64,000 nt of DNA, from contig MWCO01000004.1 in NCBI GenBank assembly GCA_002070115.1, forward strand, positions 100,679 through 164,678. Direction: 5' to 3'. The notes under the pieces were generated by a model, which saw only the letters and a program-made list of their open reading frames with translations, had not been told where the DNA came from and did not search any database. Position 1 is the first letter of the stretch. Every line of letters starts with the position of its first letter. The stretch comes from Deltaproteobacteria bacterium ADurb.Bin207 (GTDB taxonomy: Bacteria; Myxococcota_A; Polyangia; Polyangiales; Polyangiaceae). Positions 25,214 to 33,720 of the stretch are shown here, piece by piece. Made by a program: the position numbers and the translations under genes.

Positions 25214-27115
25214 TCAGAGCGTGATGGCAAGTTGATAGCCCGCTTGCGTGGCATGCCAAACATCAGCCGGTTGCACGGCATCGCCTACGACAAGGGTTTT
25301 TACCCCCCGCGCGCGCAACGCTCCCGACAACCGGTCCACTGGACGATTGCCCACGGCTACCACGAAAGAATCGAATCGCCCCAGGCTCTCTTCCCGCTCC
25401 CCGCCCTGCCGCAGGATGAACGCTTGCCGATCCTCGACACGCATCAGTTTCGCTCCCGTGTGTATCTGCACCCCGTGCTTCTCGAGCCTCGGCAAACTCA
25501 GCTTCCGCGTGATCGGTTCCATGTCCCTGGCGATGTCGTCGAGCGCTTCGATCACCACGACATCGACCCCACGCTCCGCCAGATATTCGGCTGTTTCGAT
25601 TCCCACCAGACCACCGCCCACGATGAGCATCCGCTTTTCAAGCGCCACCTTCCCCGTGAGCACCTCCAGGCCCGAATGGGCAGATTCCAGACCAGGCACA
25701 GGGATTTTCGCGGCTTCGGACCCCGTCGCCACCACGACGACATCAGGATTTTGCGAAGCTATCTTCTCTTCGTCCGCCTCCACGCCGATATGCATCTCGA
25801 CGCCTTCGCGTTTCGCGCGAGCGATGAGCGAAGCATGCATTTTATGCATGGCGGACTTGCCCGGCGCCAACGCACAAGCGGCAAACTGCCCTCCCAACGT
25901 CGCTTTTTCGAAGAGCGTCACGCGATGCCCCCGTTGTATTGCCGTGATGCCGACTTGAAGCCCCGCGGGACCGCCACCCACGACAACGATATGTTTGCTT
26001 TGCCCCGCCTTTCGCCACGGCTCGTCTTCGTGGCCGATCTCGGGATTGACGATACACCCAATGGGCCCCCCCGCCTTGACACGCTGCAGACATCCCTGCA
26101 AGCACGAGCCGCATTTCTGGATGCCATCATCGTTTCCCTGACGCATTTTTAAAACGAAATCAGGGTCCGCCAACAGCGGGCGCCCCAACGCTACCGCATC
26201 GATCCCCTTCGCCAACAGCTCACGGATTCGATCGGGTTCGCCCAATCGCCCCGCCGCGATGATAGGCAAATTCGTGTGCGAACGAAGCTCGAGGGCCAGC
26301 GATTCATTCACCCCCTCGGGCATGCTCATCTGCTGATAATACCAGGCGGGCGAGTCACAAGCCGATCCGGTAACGACATGCAATGCCGCGCATTTCCATG
26401 TATCAGCTCGCTTCGCCAGACGCTCGGCGTCGTCGATCCCAAGCCCTCCTGGCACTCGCTCGTCTGCGGACAATCGAATCGTCCACGGCATGCCAGGCGC
26501 GAGATGGTCTATCACCGCCGACGCGATCTCGTCGGCGAATCGCCACGGCTGCCCATACGCGTCGTCGCGCCGATTGGTTCGTGGCGACAGAAACTGCGCC
26601 ACGAGATAGCCGAGACCGAATTGCACCTCGACCCCATCGAAGCCTGCTTGCACCGCTCGCGCCGTCGCCTTGCCAAACGCTTCCACGATGGCTTGGATGC
26701 GCGCTACCGTCAGCTCTTCGGGCATGGCCCCCGTCGATGGGCAAGCGATGGCGCTCGGTGCTTCCGGCACTTGTCCCGAGGCTTTGGGATTGGCGGCTCT
26801 ACCCGCATGATTGAGGTGTGCGAAGATACGACTTCCCGCCGCATGCACCGCATCCACCACGCTCTTCAAGCCAGCAAGCTTCGCGTCTTCATCGATGCCA
26901 AGCTGCTTGGGATGCTCCTTGCCCCGTGAGTCGACATACAATGGCTCGGTGATGATGAGCCCCACGGCCCCTTGCGCTCGCCTTCGATAATAGGCCACAT
27001 GCTTTGGAGTCGCTTTCCCATCCGCGCCCCCGAGCGCGGTTTTCATGGGAGCAAGCACGATCCGATTGGGTACGGTAAGCGTTCCAAGTTGCCACGGTTG
27101 CCATGCGGTTGTCAT
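25214..27115 (-). CDS. NADH:flavin oxidoreductase, 2,4-dienoyl-CoA reductase type
   Basis: The 633-aa protein has the two-part layout of this family. The N-terminal old-yellow-enzyme FMN barrel starts VPNRIVLAPM and includes FAHLNHAGRAA, GFDGVEVQFGLGYLVAQFLSP and ALGRPLLADPDF. The iron-sulfur motif CGSCLQGC plus a later Cys (CIVNPEIG) binds a 4Fe-4S cluster. The C-terminal FAD/NAD domain has VVVGGGPAGLQVG and IVGGGLVGIETAEYLAERG. Related enzymes reduce enoyl-CoAs or xenobiotic enones; the substrate here is not deducible. The ATG at 27115 follows a GGGAAGG ribosome-binding site; the frame continues to 27250, but the extra residues look non-coding. Confidence 0.92.
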   Translation of the reverse strand: MTTAWQPWQLGTLTVPNRIVLAPMKTALGGADGKATPKHVAYYRRRAQGAVGLIITEPLYVDSRGKEHPKQLGIDEDAKLAGLKSVVDAVHAAGSRIFAHLNHAGRAANPKASGQVPEAPSAIACPSTGAMPEELTVARIQAIVEAFGKATARAVQAGFDGVEVQFGLGYLVAQFLSPRTNRRDDAYGQPWRFADEIASAVIDHLAPGMPWTIRLSADERVPGGLGIDDAERLAKRADTWKCAALHVVTGSACDSPAWYYQQMSMPEGVNESLALELRSHTNLPIIAAGRLGEPDRIRELLAKGIDAVALGRPLLADPDFVLKMRQGNDDGIQKCGSCLQGCLQRVKAGGPIGCIVNPEIGHEDEPWRKAGQSKHIVVVGGGPAGLQVGITAIQRGHRVTLFEKATLGGQFAACALAPGKSAMHKMHASLIARAKREGVEMHIGVEADEEKIASQNPDVVVVATGSEAAKIPVPGLESAHSGLEVLTGKVALEKRMLIVGGGLVGIETAEYLAERGVDVVVIEALDDIARDMEPITRKLSLPRLEKHGVQIHTGAKLMRVEDRQAFILRQGGEREESLGRFDSFVVAVGNRPVDRLSGALRARGVKTLVVGDAVQPADVWHATQAGYQLAITL

Positions 27116-27395
27116 ACGCCTTCCCTCACCTTCGCGTCGTTTCGTAAGAGCCTTCGCAACGCGAAAGGATGCCGATCCGCAGCCATTGTTCTCGATTGAA
27201 TCGCGGTAAGCGACAACCGCAAAGCAACACCCGAAAGGCTTGTCCGGCATTTACGATTTCATTCACGAGACACGCAAGGTCGCGTCATCTCACGATGGCG
27301 GCGACTGCAGGATGCATCGATTCTTCGATGACGGTTTGCGAGAGGGCGAGGGCTACCCCTCTGAAAAACCCGTTGGAATTGGCTTGTGCGCGGAT

Positions 27396-28331
27396 TTATT
27401 CGGTCAATTCCATCACGCGTTTTTCGAGTCCTTTTCCCTTGGATACGGACGATATTTTGATTCCGTTTTGCAGAAGGTGCATGAGCACGAGGCTGATGAT
27501 GTCCTCGGCTTCGCCTTCGTATTGATCGCAATGCACGGTAATGGTGCGGGATTTCCGGTCGTAGTCCGCGCGAGACACGCCCGCGATGGCCTGGATGGCA
27601 TCCAAGGCGACAGGACCTTTTCGAATTTGGATACGGAATTCTTTTGCTGCGGCCGTCAGTTCTTCCATGGTGCCGGAAGCCACGACCTGACCGTGGTCCA
27701 AAATGGCCGCTGCATCACAGATTTCCTCCAATTCATGCAGATTATGGCTGGAGATGATGAGCGTGCAGTGGCCTTTTCGTTTTTTGATCAACTGCCGGAT
27801 TTCGAAAGCGATGCGTGGGTCGAGGCCAGCGGTTGGCTCATCGAGAAGCACGACTTCGGGATTGCCCAAGAAGGCTTGCGCCAATCCGACACGTTTCGCC
27901 ATACCGTGAGACAACTTACCGCATCGTCGTCCCCACCACTCGGAACCATCGACATCCTTGAGGGCCAGTCGTGCCTCTGCTTCCGCTTTCGCGCGAGGAA
28001 TCCCTTGCAGCATTGCGAGATGAACCAAAAATTCCCCCACGGATTCATACGGGGGGAGCATGGCATCTTGGGGCAGCACGGCCAGACGAGCTTTCAGCAC
28101 ATCGGTGGCGCGAGCATCGTGATCGAGCACGAGGGCCATGCCTTCATCGGGATGAAGATAGCCGGCGATGATCGAAAAAGCGGTGGTTTTTCCCGCGCCG
28201 TTGGGGCCGATGAGACCAAAACAATCGCCCGCGACGACATCGAAAGTAACGCCGCTCAGCGCCTGGGTGGCCCCAAACGCTTTGCTGATGGTTCGAAGGG
28301 AAACCGCATAAGAAGGAGCCACTTCCGTCAT
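27396..28331 (-). CDS. ABC transporter ATP-binding protein
   Basis: The 311-aa protein has a complete ATPase: Walker A GPNGAGKT, Q-loop LPQDAML, signature KLSHGMAKRV, Walker B VVLLDEPT and switch His in ISSHNLHE. The layout and the C-terminal extension of about 80 residues match CcmA/DRR-type subunits of ABC-2 exporters. The ATG shares one base with the upstream permease stop (TGATG), so the pair is translationally coupled. The longer frame upstream (to 28775) lies inside the permease gene and is rejected. The substrate is unknown; a drug, lipid or polysaccharide precursor exporter is possible. Confidence 0.92.
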   Translation of the reverse strand: MTEVAPSYAVSLRTISKAFGATQALSGVTFDVVAGDCFGLIGPNGAGKTTAFSIIAGYLHPDEGMALVLDHDARATDVLKARLAVLPQDAMLPPYESVGEFLVHLAMLQGIPRAKAEAEARLALKDVDGSEWWGRRCGKLSHGMAKRVGLAQAFLGNPEVVLLDEPTAGLDPRIAFEIRQLIKKRKGHCTLIISSHNLHELEEICDAAAILDHGQVVASGTMEELTAAAKEFRIQIRKGPVALDAIQAIAGVSRADYDRKSRTITVHCDQYEGEAEDIISLVLMHLLQNGIKISSVSKGKGLEKRVMELTE

Positions 28332-29200
28332 CAAATATCCCTCCGATGGATGACCCAGCCGGCGAATGCGGTGGCGCCTACACCATAGGCGAGCAGGATC
28401 GCCATGGCCCCCAACATTTGCGGAGCTTTTGGAGTCACGAGCCAGGCCTCGTAATAATCGGGGATGGCGTAACCCACGTATTGAAGCCAGGAGAAGCGTT
28501 CGGATTCGGCCATGCGCGCCACGTCGGCGGCGAGATCGAGCACCCAAAAGAGCGAGAAAAAGATGAGGCCCAGAAAAAGGCTGATGACGGGCCGCCGGGT
28601 CAGTGAACTGACCAAAATGGTCAATCCCGCGTAAGCCGCCGTATAGATGGCTGACAGCCCCCACATCCGCGGACCCCACACCAACACTTGAGAAAAACTT
28701 GCATCCGCGCGAATGAGGGTAACGAACCAAACGAACGCGTGCAGCGCGAACAACAAAACCGCAACCACGCCCCAAATAGCTAGGAACTTTCCAGCCACGA
28801 TCGATTCACGACGAGCACGAATGGCGGTGTATCGAATCGTGCGATGCTGCAAGTCCCCACAAACCTGTTCGAAGCCGATCATCAGGGTCATGAACGGGAT
28901 GAACCAGAGGCTTCCTTTGAACAGGGCCACGAAAATAGATGGGGAATCGGCGAGATAACCTCCGATGTCCGCGTTCCACACCTCGGCCCAGACTTTTTGG
29001 CGTAGGTCACGAAAGGCTTCCTCAGGCACATCGTGCCCTTGCCGGTTGGGGTTCGTTAGCTCGGATACCGCGGCGTAAATCAAGCTTGCGGCTGCTCCCC
29101 CGAGCAGAAATAGCAAGCCCATGACAATACCTTTGGCGCTCCGAAGGTTCCGGCGCATCTCGCGCAAACACGTCAAACCTGCTTCGGATACGGGACTCAT
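28331..29200 (-). CDS. ABC-2 type transporter permease
   Basis: The 289-aa protein has six predicted membrane spans, beginning GIVMGLLFLLGGAAASLIYAA, with a periplasmic loop of about 60 residues after the first. The pattern and the final IHRRDI are typical of ABC-2 permeases. The conserved cytoplasmic region around FEQVCGDLQHRTIRYTAIRARR is the stretch that contacts the ATPase in this family. It precedes and overlaps its ATPase gene by one base. The gene starts 49 bp before the end of folD, which is upstream in the same direction. Confidence 0.87.
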   Translation of the reverse strand: MSPVSEAGLTCLREMRRNLRSAKGIVMGLLFLLGGAAASLIYAAVSELTNPNRQGHDVPEEAFRDLRQKVWAEVWNADIGGYLADSPSIFVALFKGSLWFIPFMTLMIGFEQVCGDLQHRTIRYTAIRARRESIVAGKFLAIWGVVAVLLFALHAFVWFVTLIRADASFSQVLVWGPRMWGLSAIYTAAYAGLTILVSSLTRRPVISLFLGLIFFSLFWVLDLAADVARMAESERFSWLQYVGYAIPDYYEAWLVTPKAPQMLGAMAILLAYGVGATAFAGWVIHRRDI

Positions 29201-29249
29201 GATCGGGCGCTACGCTGACACGACCCGGCACAAAGGTCACGAAAAAGAC

Positions 29250-30122
29250 TCATGGCATCACCCTTCGCCCCTTGGCCGCCAAAACCGTGTTTTGCAACAA
29301 ATAGGCGATCGTCATCGGCCCTACCCCCCCCGGAACGGGCGTGATCGCCCGGGCCCGACTCATCGCTCCTTCGAAATCCACATCCCCCACCAATCTCCCA
29401 TCGCCCAACCGATTGATTCCCACATCGATGACAATCGCCCCAGGTTTTACCCAAGACCCTTGAATCATCCGCGGCCGCCCCACCGCGGCCACCAACACGT
29501 CCGCCCGACGACATAGGGCGTCGAGATCACGGGTTCTGCTATGCGCCACGGTCACTGTCGCATGTTGCTGCAAGAGCAATTGAGCCATGGGCTTTCCGAC
29601 GAGCACGCTCCGTCCTACGACCACCGCATCCAACCCCTGTAGCGATACACCCGTCTCCGCAAGCAGACGCATGCACCCTTGGGGCGTGCAAGGCACCAGC
29701 GCAGGGCGTCCTGCCGAAAGCAGTCCAGCGTTCACCGCATGGAGCCCATCGACATCTTTTTTGGGGTCGATGAGGTCGAGCACCGCTTGCTCGTTCAAGC
29801 CTTTCGGAAGAGGAAGCTGTACCAGGATCCCATCGACCGCGGCATCCTCGTTGAGGTTACGCACCACCGCTTCCACCTGCGCTTGTGGCGTATCCGACGG
29901 AAGCTCATGGGTAACCGCATCGATGCCGGTTTTTTTCGCTGCCTTGTTCTTGTTGCGAACGTAGACCTGAGAGGCGGGGTCATCTCCCACGAGCACGACA
30001 TGCAACGACGGGGCGCGACCGCTCGTGAGGCGGAAGGCCTCCACCTGCTGCTGCACCTCGCTCCTCACCTTCTCGGCGATCGACTTGCCATCCAAGATTC
30101 GGCCTTGCATTTCCATGGGCAT
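29250..30122 (-). CDS. folD: Methylenetetrahydrofolate dehydrogenase / cyclohydrolase
   Basis: The 290-aa protein matches bifunctional FolD in length. It interconverts 5,10-methylene-THF and 10-formyl-THF in one-carbon metabolism and is cytoplasmic. Diagnostic blocks are [14 protein letters not shown] with the catalytic Lys, [21 protein letters not shown], the Rossmann segment [11 protein letters not shown] and the end motif [15 protein letters not shown]. Three in-frame ATGs (30122, 30116, 30110) compete as start and none has a clear ribosome-binding site; the first is given. The frame open to 30176 begins with TTG and lacks support. It is divergent from psd across an AT-rich promoter region. 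Confidence 0.95.
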   Translation of the reverse strand: MPMEMQGRILDGKSIAEKVRSEVQQQVEAFRLTSGRAPSLHVVLVGDDPASQVYVRNKNKAAKKTGIDAVTHELPSDTPQAQVEAVVRNLNEDAAVDGILVQLPLPKGLNEQAVLDLIDPKKDVDGLHAVNAGLLSAGRPALVPCTPQGCMRLLAETGVSLQGLDAVVVGRSVLVGKPMAQLLLQQHATVTVAHSRTRDLDALCRRADVLVAAVGRPRMIQGSWVKPGAIVIDVGINRLGDGRLVGDVDFEGAMSRARAITPVPGGVGPMTIAYLLQNTVLAAKGRRVMP

Positions 30123-30507
30123 CAGCCCGTAGCAGGTGCGCTGGCACGGGTGAAGGGTGAACCGGAAGCCAACCAAGGCTAAGGGGGTCGGAACGTAAGG
30201 CAGCCAGCCTGGTAGCTATTCACCAACTATTGGATTTAATTATATTTTTCTCTCTTCCGCAAGAAAGCGGCGGAAGCTGCGCCCGTTTGCGGGCCCAAGC
30301 GCTTCCAATCCCACGGCATTGTTCAAGCGCACGCCTTGCTTGGGCACGACGACGCCATCGATGGCAAGCGACACGGCATTTTCCCGCATCCTAGCGAGCC
30401 CTTGGGCTTTGGCCCCCGACCGGGATGGTACAAGGTTGTCCAAGATATTGACCATTGCCTATCCGGGCTGCGAGGATGCAAAGTCAGCTCGGATCGCAAT
30501 CTACACC
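30123..30507. other. Divergent intergenic region between folD and psd
   Basis: This 385-bp region has no convincing gene. Its AT-rich core (30231-30250) contrasts with the GC-rich flanks and contains promoter-like elements on both strands. The psd-side part stays open in frame from 30319 but starts with TTG and has no ribosome-binding site. Confidence 0.45.
30219..30246 (+). promoter_or_regulatory. Bidirectional promoter candidate, psd and folD
   Basis: Plus strand: TTCACC (30219-30224), 16 bp, TATATT (30241-30246). Minus strand: a perfect TATAAT is formed by 30244-30239, with TTTCTT (30266-30261) 16 bp upstream, about 115 bp before folD. The overlap of the two -10 boxes suggests mutually exclusive firing. 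Confidence 0.33.
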
Positions 30508-31347
30508 ATGCCTGTTTCCGTTCCTCGTTTTCTTGCTTCGCGGATCGTCCGAAGACTTCCTCGTCAGCAGATAAGTCGTCTGATGGGACAGGTGTGCGAC
30601 AGGCCCTTGTCGCCGCGAGTCTCCCGCTCGATCGTGGGGTTATACCGACGGATTTACGACGTGGACATGTCGGATGTTTTGCCCCGAGCCACACCCTACG
30701 AGAGTTTTGACACGTTTTTTACGCGGGCTTTGATACCGGGACGACGACCGATCAGCGATGGGCCCGGGCAGGTAGTGAGCCCTGCGGATGGGATGCTTCA
30801 GTCGATGGGTCGGATCGAGGCCGGTTGCCGGATTGTCGTCAAAGGGCGGCCCTATGATGTAGCCCGTCTGATTGGTGATGAGACGGAAGCGTTATCGCTG
30901 CTTGGCGGCCAATACGCGGTCGTCTATCTTTCCCCTCGGGACTATCATCGACTTCACGCGCCGGCGACGGGCAAGGTAAGCCTCATTCGCGGGATTTGTG
31001 GTGATTTATTTCCCGTCAATGCGCTGGGAGATCATTGCACGCGGGCCTTGTTGGTGGAAAACAAGCGCGTCGTTCTTCGTATTGAAACGCCCGATATGGG
31101 TTGGATTGTGTTGGTGCTCGTGGGAGCTTTCATCGTGGGTCGAATTTCCGTGGCCATGCTCTCTTATCGAGATGTACCCGAGGGAATCCATGTTTTGTCT
31201 CCTCCGGTCGATATCACTCGAGGCGACGAAGTCGGAGCGTTCCACCTCGGTTCCACGGCGGTCGTGTTGGCTGATCCGCAAGCACCTTGTTGGCAGCGAC
31301 CGTTAGGATTGATACGAGTTGGAGAATCGCTTGTGAGGTTCGGATGA
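30508..31347 (+). CDS. psd: Phosphatidylserine decarboxylase
   Basis: The 279-aa proenzyme makes phosphatidylethanolamine from phosphatidylserine at the inner membrane. Family motifs are FDTFFTRAL, VSPADGML (catalytic Asp), YLSPRDYHRLHAP (catalytic His) and HLGSTAVVL, where self-cleavage before Ser249 creates the pyruvoyl group. The residue pattern around NALGDHCTRALLVENKRVV is also typical. The ATG at 30508 gives the usual length of a short PSD-B; the open frame to a TTG at 30319 is rejected. The stop overlaps the methyltransferase start (ATGA, 31344-31347), so the next gene is co-expressed. No pssA is visible in the window. Confidence 0.94.
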   Translation: MPVSVPRFLASRIVRRLPRQQISRLMGQVCDRPLSPRVSRSIVGLYRRIYDVDMSDVLPRATPYESFDTFFTRALIPGRRPISDGPGQVVSPADGMLQSMGRIEAGCRIVVKGRPYDVARLIGDETEALSLLGGQYAVVYLSPRDYHRLHAPATGKVSLIRGICGDLFPVNALGDHCTRALLVENKRVVLRIETPDMGWIVLVLVGAFIVGRISVAMLSYRDVPEGIHVLSPPVDITRGDEVGAFHLGSTAVVLADPQAPCWQRPLGLIRVGESLVRFG

Positions 31348-33179
31348 CGGACGACGAACAAGGCAAGGCCCAAGATGCCGAGGAGCAACATCCGCCGATT
31401 CCGTCGCCATCACCCGTTCCCTCTCCTCCCGACGTATCCATGCTCGATGCGGCGCTGGGTCCTGACGATGTGGCTAGCTATCTGCAAGCGCCTCCTCCAG
31501 AGGAAACGGCTGTCCGTGACAAACTATTGTCAACGCCCAGCGAGGAGGAATTGGACCCCCTCGAAGACGACGAACCCGCGCTGGAACAATCAGACGAGAC
31601 TATCGACCAGGACAGTACGTCCGACCCGCATGTCCCCGCGGAGCTTCGATCGTCACGGCAGCGCATTACCCTGAAAATACCGGACGACGCCATTCCTAAA
31701 TCCTCTGCAACTCCCGCGGTGGAAGAAGCAAAACCGCCGATAACCGAACAGCGAGCGCCGATCGTGCAAGCCATGCGGATCATCGCGGTGGGGGAAGCCT
31801 CGGCTCCTGCTCCTGAAAAACAGGTCCAACAGCTTGCGCTCGAGGATCGGCTCGACGACGACACTGAGCAAGGGTTCGAATCGCAGCCTGTTGCATCATC
31901 GCGGAATGACGAGGAATTGGAACCGGAATGGGAAGAAGACTTGGTTCGGGCACCACCGGTCATGATCGTGCCGACGCCCAGCGTGCCTTCCGACTCGCCA
32001 GCGCCACCCATGGCCACGCCGTTGTCGCCTTCCGCTTCGGCCCCTCCGCCGCCTATCAAAACCGCGGCGCGAGCCGGTGCCGTCGTGCTGCCCGTTCCAC
32101 AGACCTCTCAGGAGTTGTCGGAGTCACCACCTTCGAAAGAACTCACTCCAGCCGCATCTCAAGACGCACCTGCTGATGAATTGGACGAGGAGTTGGCACC
32201 AGTCTCGGACCCATCCGTTTCGCCCACACCACCCACGGCCGCTACGTCCAACGAAATTCCCGAAGAACGACCCCTAGGTGTCACGCCCCCTGTTGCGGTG
32301 TCGGTACCATTGCCCGCCGCGCCAGCCCCTTCCGCCGAGCCGGCCAACGATATTCCCCCCGCACCCATTCGTCCTGCCAAGGCACCTCCACCTCCCAAGG
32401 TCAAACCGCAAGAACGAGAAAAACGTCCTCGAAAAGGACGCGCGGGATGGGAGGAGGCATTTACCGACGAATTCGTTCGTGCTTACCCGCGCTTGACTCC
32501 CGGGCAAGTAAAAGCAGAAGTGTCCTTCATCGAAGAGAGCTTGGGAATCCAGTACGGTGGCGTGGTGTTGGACCTTGGTTGCGGTTCCGGACAACACGCC
32601 GTGGAATTGGCCTCTCGCGGATTCAACGTCGTGGGCTACGACTTATCTCTCACCATGTTGGCCATGGCCGCGGATGAAGCGCAAGAACGCGGCCAGAAGA
32701 TCAACTTCCTGCAAGGCGACATGAGAGAAATGGCTTTCGAAGAGGTATTCGACGGCGTCTTTTCGTGGGCGACCAGCTTCGGCTTCTTCGATGACGAAAT
32801 CAACGCTTCCGTGATTCAACGCGTGCATCGCGCCCTACGCAAAGGCGGAATGTTCTTACTCGACCTGATAAACCGAGACTATATCTGCTCTCGTCTTCCT
32901 TCTCTCGTTTGGTTCGAAGGCGATGGTTGTGTGTGTATCGACGATGCGCAGTTCAACTCGATCACCAGCCGTCTTCGTGTCAAACGAACCATCATGATCG
33001 AGGACGGCACGTCCAAAGAGGTGGAGTATTCCATTCGGCTGTACAGCTTGCACGAGATTGGTCGAATTCTGCACGACACAGGCTTCAAGGTCGTGGAAGT
33101 CAGCGGGCATCCCGCCACCCACGGCGCTTTTTTCGATGCGGATTCTCCTCGCGTGATCACCCTTGCGGTCCGACGATGA
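31344..33179 (+). CDS. SAM-dependent methyltransferase with a long disordered acidic/proline-rich N-terminus
   Basis: The 611-aa protein is two very different halves. Residues 1 to about 370 are low-complexity, dominated by Pro, Ala, Glu, Asp and Ser (for example PPPEETAVRDK and LEDDEPALEQSDE), with no folded domain in sight. Residues about 375-611 are a class I methyltransferase: motif I VLDLGCGSGQHAVEL (near residue 408), an acidic residue ending strand 2 in VVGYDLSLTM, NFLQGDMREM and the post-motif LRKGGMFLLDLINRD. The methyl acceptor is unknown. The ATG overlaps psd's stop by 4 bp; the open frame starting at 31287 lies within psd. The disordered half may tether or recruit the enzyme, which is inference. 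Confidence 0.84.
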   Translation: MTDDEQGKAQDAEEQHPPIPSPSPVPSPPDVSMLDAALGPDDVASYLQAPPPEETAVRDKLLSTPSEEELDPLEDDEPALEQSDETIDQDSTSDPHVPAELRSSRQRITLKIPDDAIPKSSATPAVEEAKPPITEQRAPIVQAMRIIAVGEASAPAPEKQVQQLALEDRLDDDTEQGFESQPVASSRNDEELEPEWEEDLVRAPPVMIVPTPSVPSDSPAPPMATPLSPSASAPPPPIKTAARAGAVVLPVPQTSQELSESPPSKELTPAASQDAPADELDEELAPVSDPSVSPTPPTAATSNEIPEERPLGVTPPVAVSVPLPAAPAPSAEPANDIPPAPIRPAKAPPPPKVKPQEREKRPRKGRAGWEEAFTDEFVRAYPRLTPGQVKAEVSFIEESLGIQYGGVVLDLGCGSGQHAVELASRGFNVVGYDLSLTMLAMAADEAQERGQKINFLQGDMREMAFEEVFDGVFSWATSFGFFDDEINASVIQRVHRALRKGGMFLLDLINRDYICSRLPSLVWFEGDGCVCIDDAQFNSITSRLRVKRTIMIEDGTSKEVEYSIRLYSLHEIGRILHDTGFKVVEVSGHPATHGAFFDADSPRVITLAVRR

Positions 33180-33248
33180 ACGCGAGGTGATTGACCACGC
33201 ATCATCGTGCAGTGCATCGTTTCACGCGGTCGGTTGTATTCGGTCCCC

Positions 33249-33617
33249 TCAAGGCGAGCACGTGACGAAGGCATGCCCATCCCGTTCTTCACAGGAGCAG
33301 GACGAATCGGCACCTGCGACCGACGCGAGACAGGCGCAATTGGCCCGTTTCGCACACGGTCCATTCCACGCACAACCGCTCGTCGCTCCTATCTTCTCGC
33401 AGTAGTACCCGCGCAAACACACGGTATCACCGCAAGCAAAACAGGATCCATCTTCGCAAGAAGGAAGGGAAGGCCCGGATGAACGATGGGAATCGGATGA
33501 GGAATCCGAAACGCCCGCGGGCGTAGCGTGGGAACCGGCTGTTGATGACGCCGATCCAGCGCAGCCTATCGTGAGGAGGAGAGCAAGAAACGAAAGCTTC
33601 CGCACGGCTGAGGGCAT
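33249..33617 (-). CDS. Cys-rich small lipoprotein
   Basis: The 122-aa protein starts at the ATG at 33617 with a hydrophobic signal and lipobox TIGC. After a Ser/Gly linker, the C-terminal 70 residues contain about twelve Cys (CEDGSCFACGDTVCLRGYYC and CACLASVAGADSSCSC) and probably form several disulfides. It resembles small Cys-rich surface lipoproteins of Myxococcota, but no specific family was recognised. It is divergent from the L,D-transpeptidase lipoprotein 103 bp away. The frame extends to 33935, but that part overlaps the other gene. Confidence 0.7.
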   Translation of the reverse strand: MPSAVRKLSFLALLLTIGCAGSASSTAGSHATPAGVSDSSSDSHRSSGPSLPSCEDGSCFACGDTVCLRGYYCEKIGATSGCAWNGPCAKRANCACLASVAGADSSCSCEERDGHAFVTCSP

Positions 33618-33720
33618 ACCACGATGCCAACGGATGAACCAGCGCTTCGAGCTGTCCGAGATTCGATCGAATTGCAGAAAACTGGGCCCTTGGGCTGAAT
33701 ATCTGCTTGGTTGCCAACCG

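Noticed and set aside
27396..28775. 459-codon version of the ABC ATPase gene
   Set aside because: The first 148 codons lie inside the permease gene in another frame; the ATPase start at 28331 is coupled to the permease stop.
31871..31895. GGTTCGAATC-type tRNA T-arm look-alike
   Set aside because: It lies within the coding sequence of the methyltransferase and no cloverleaf can be built around it.
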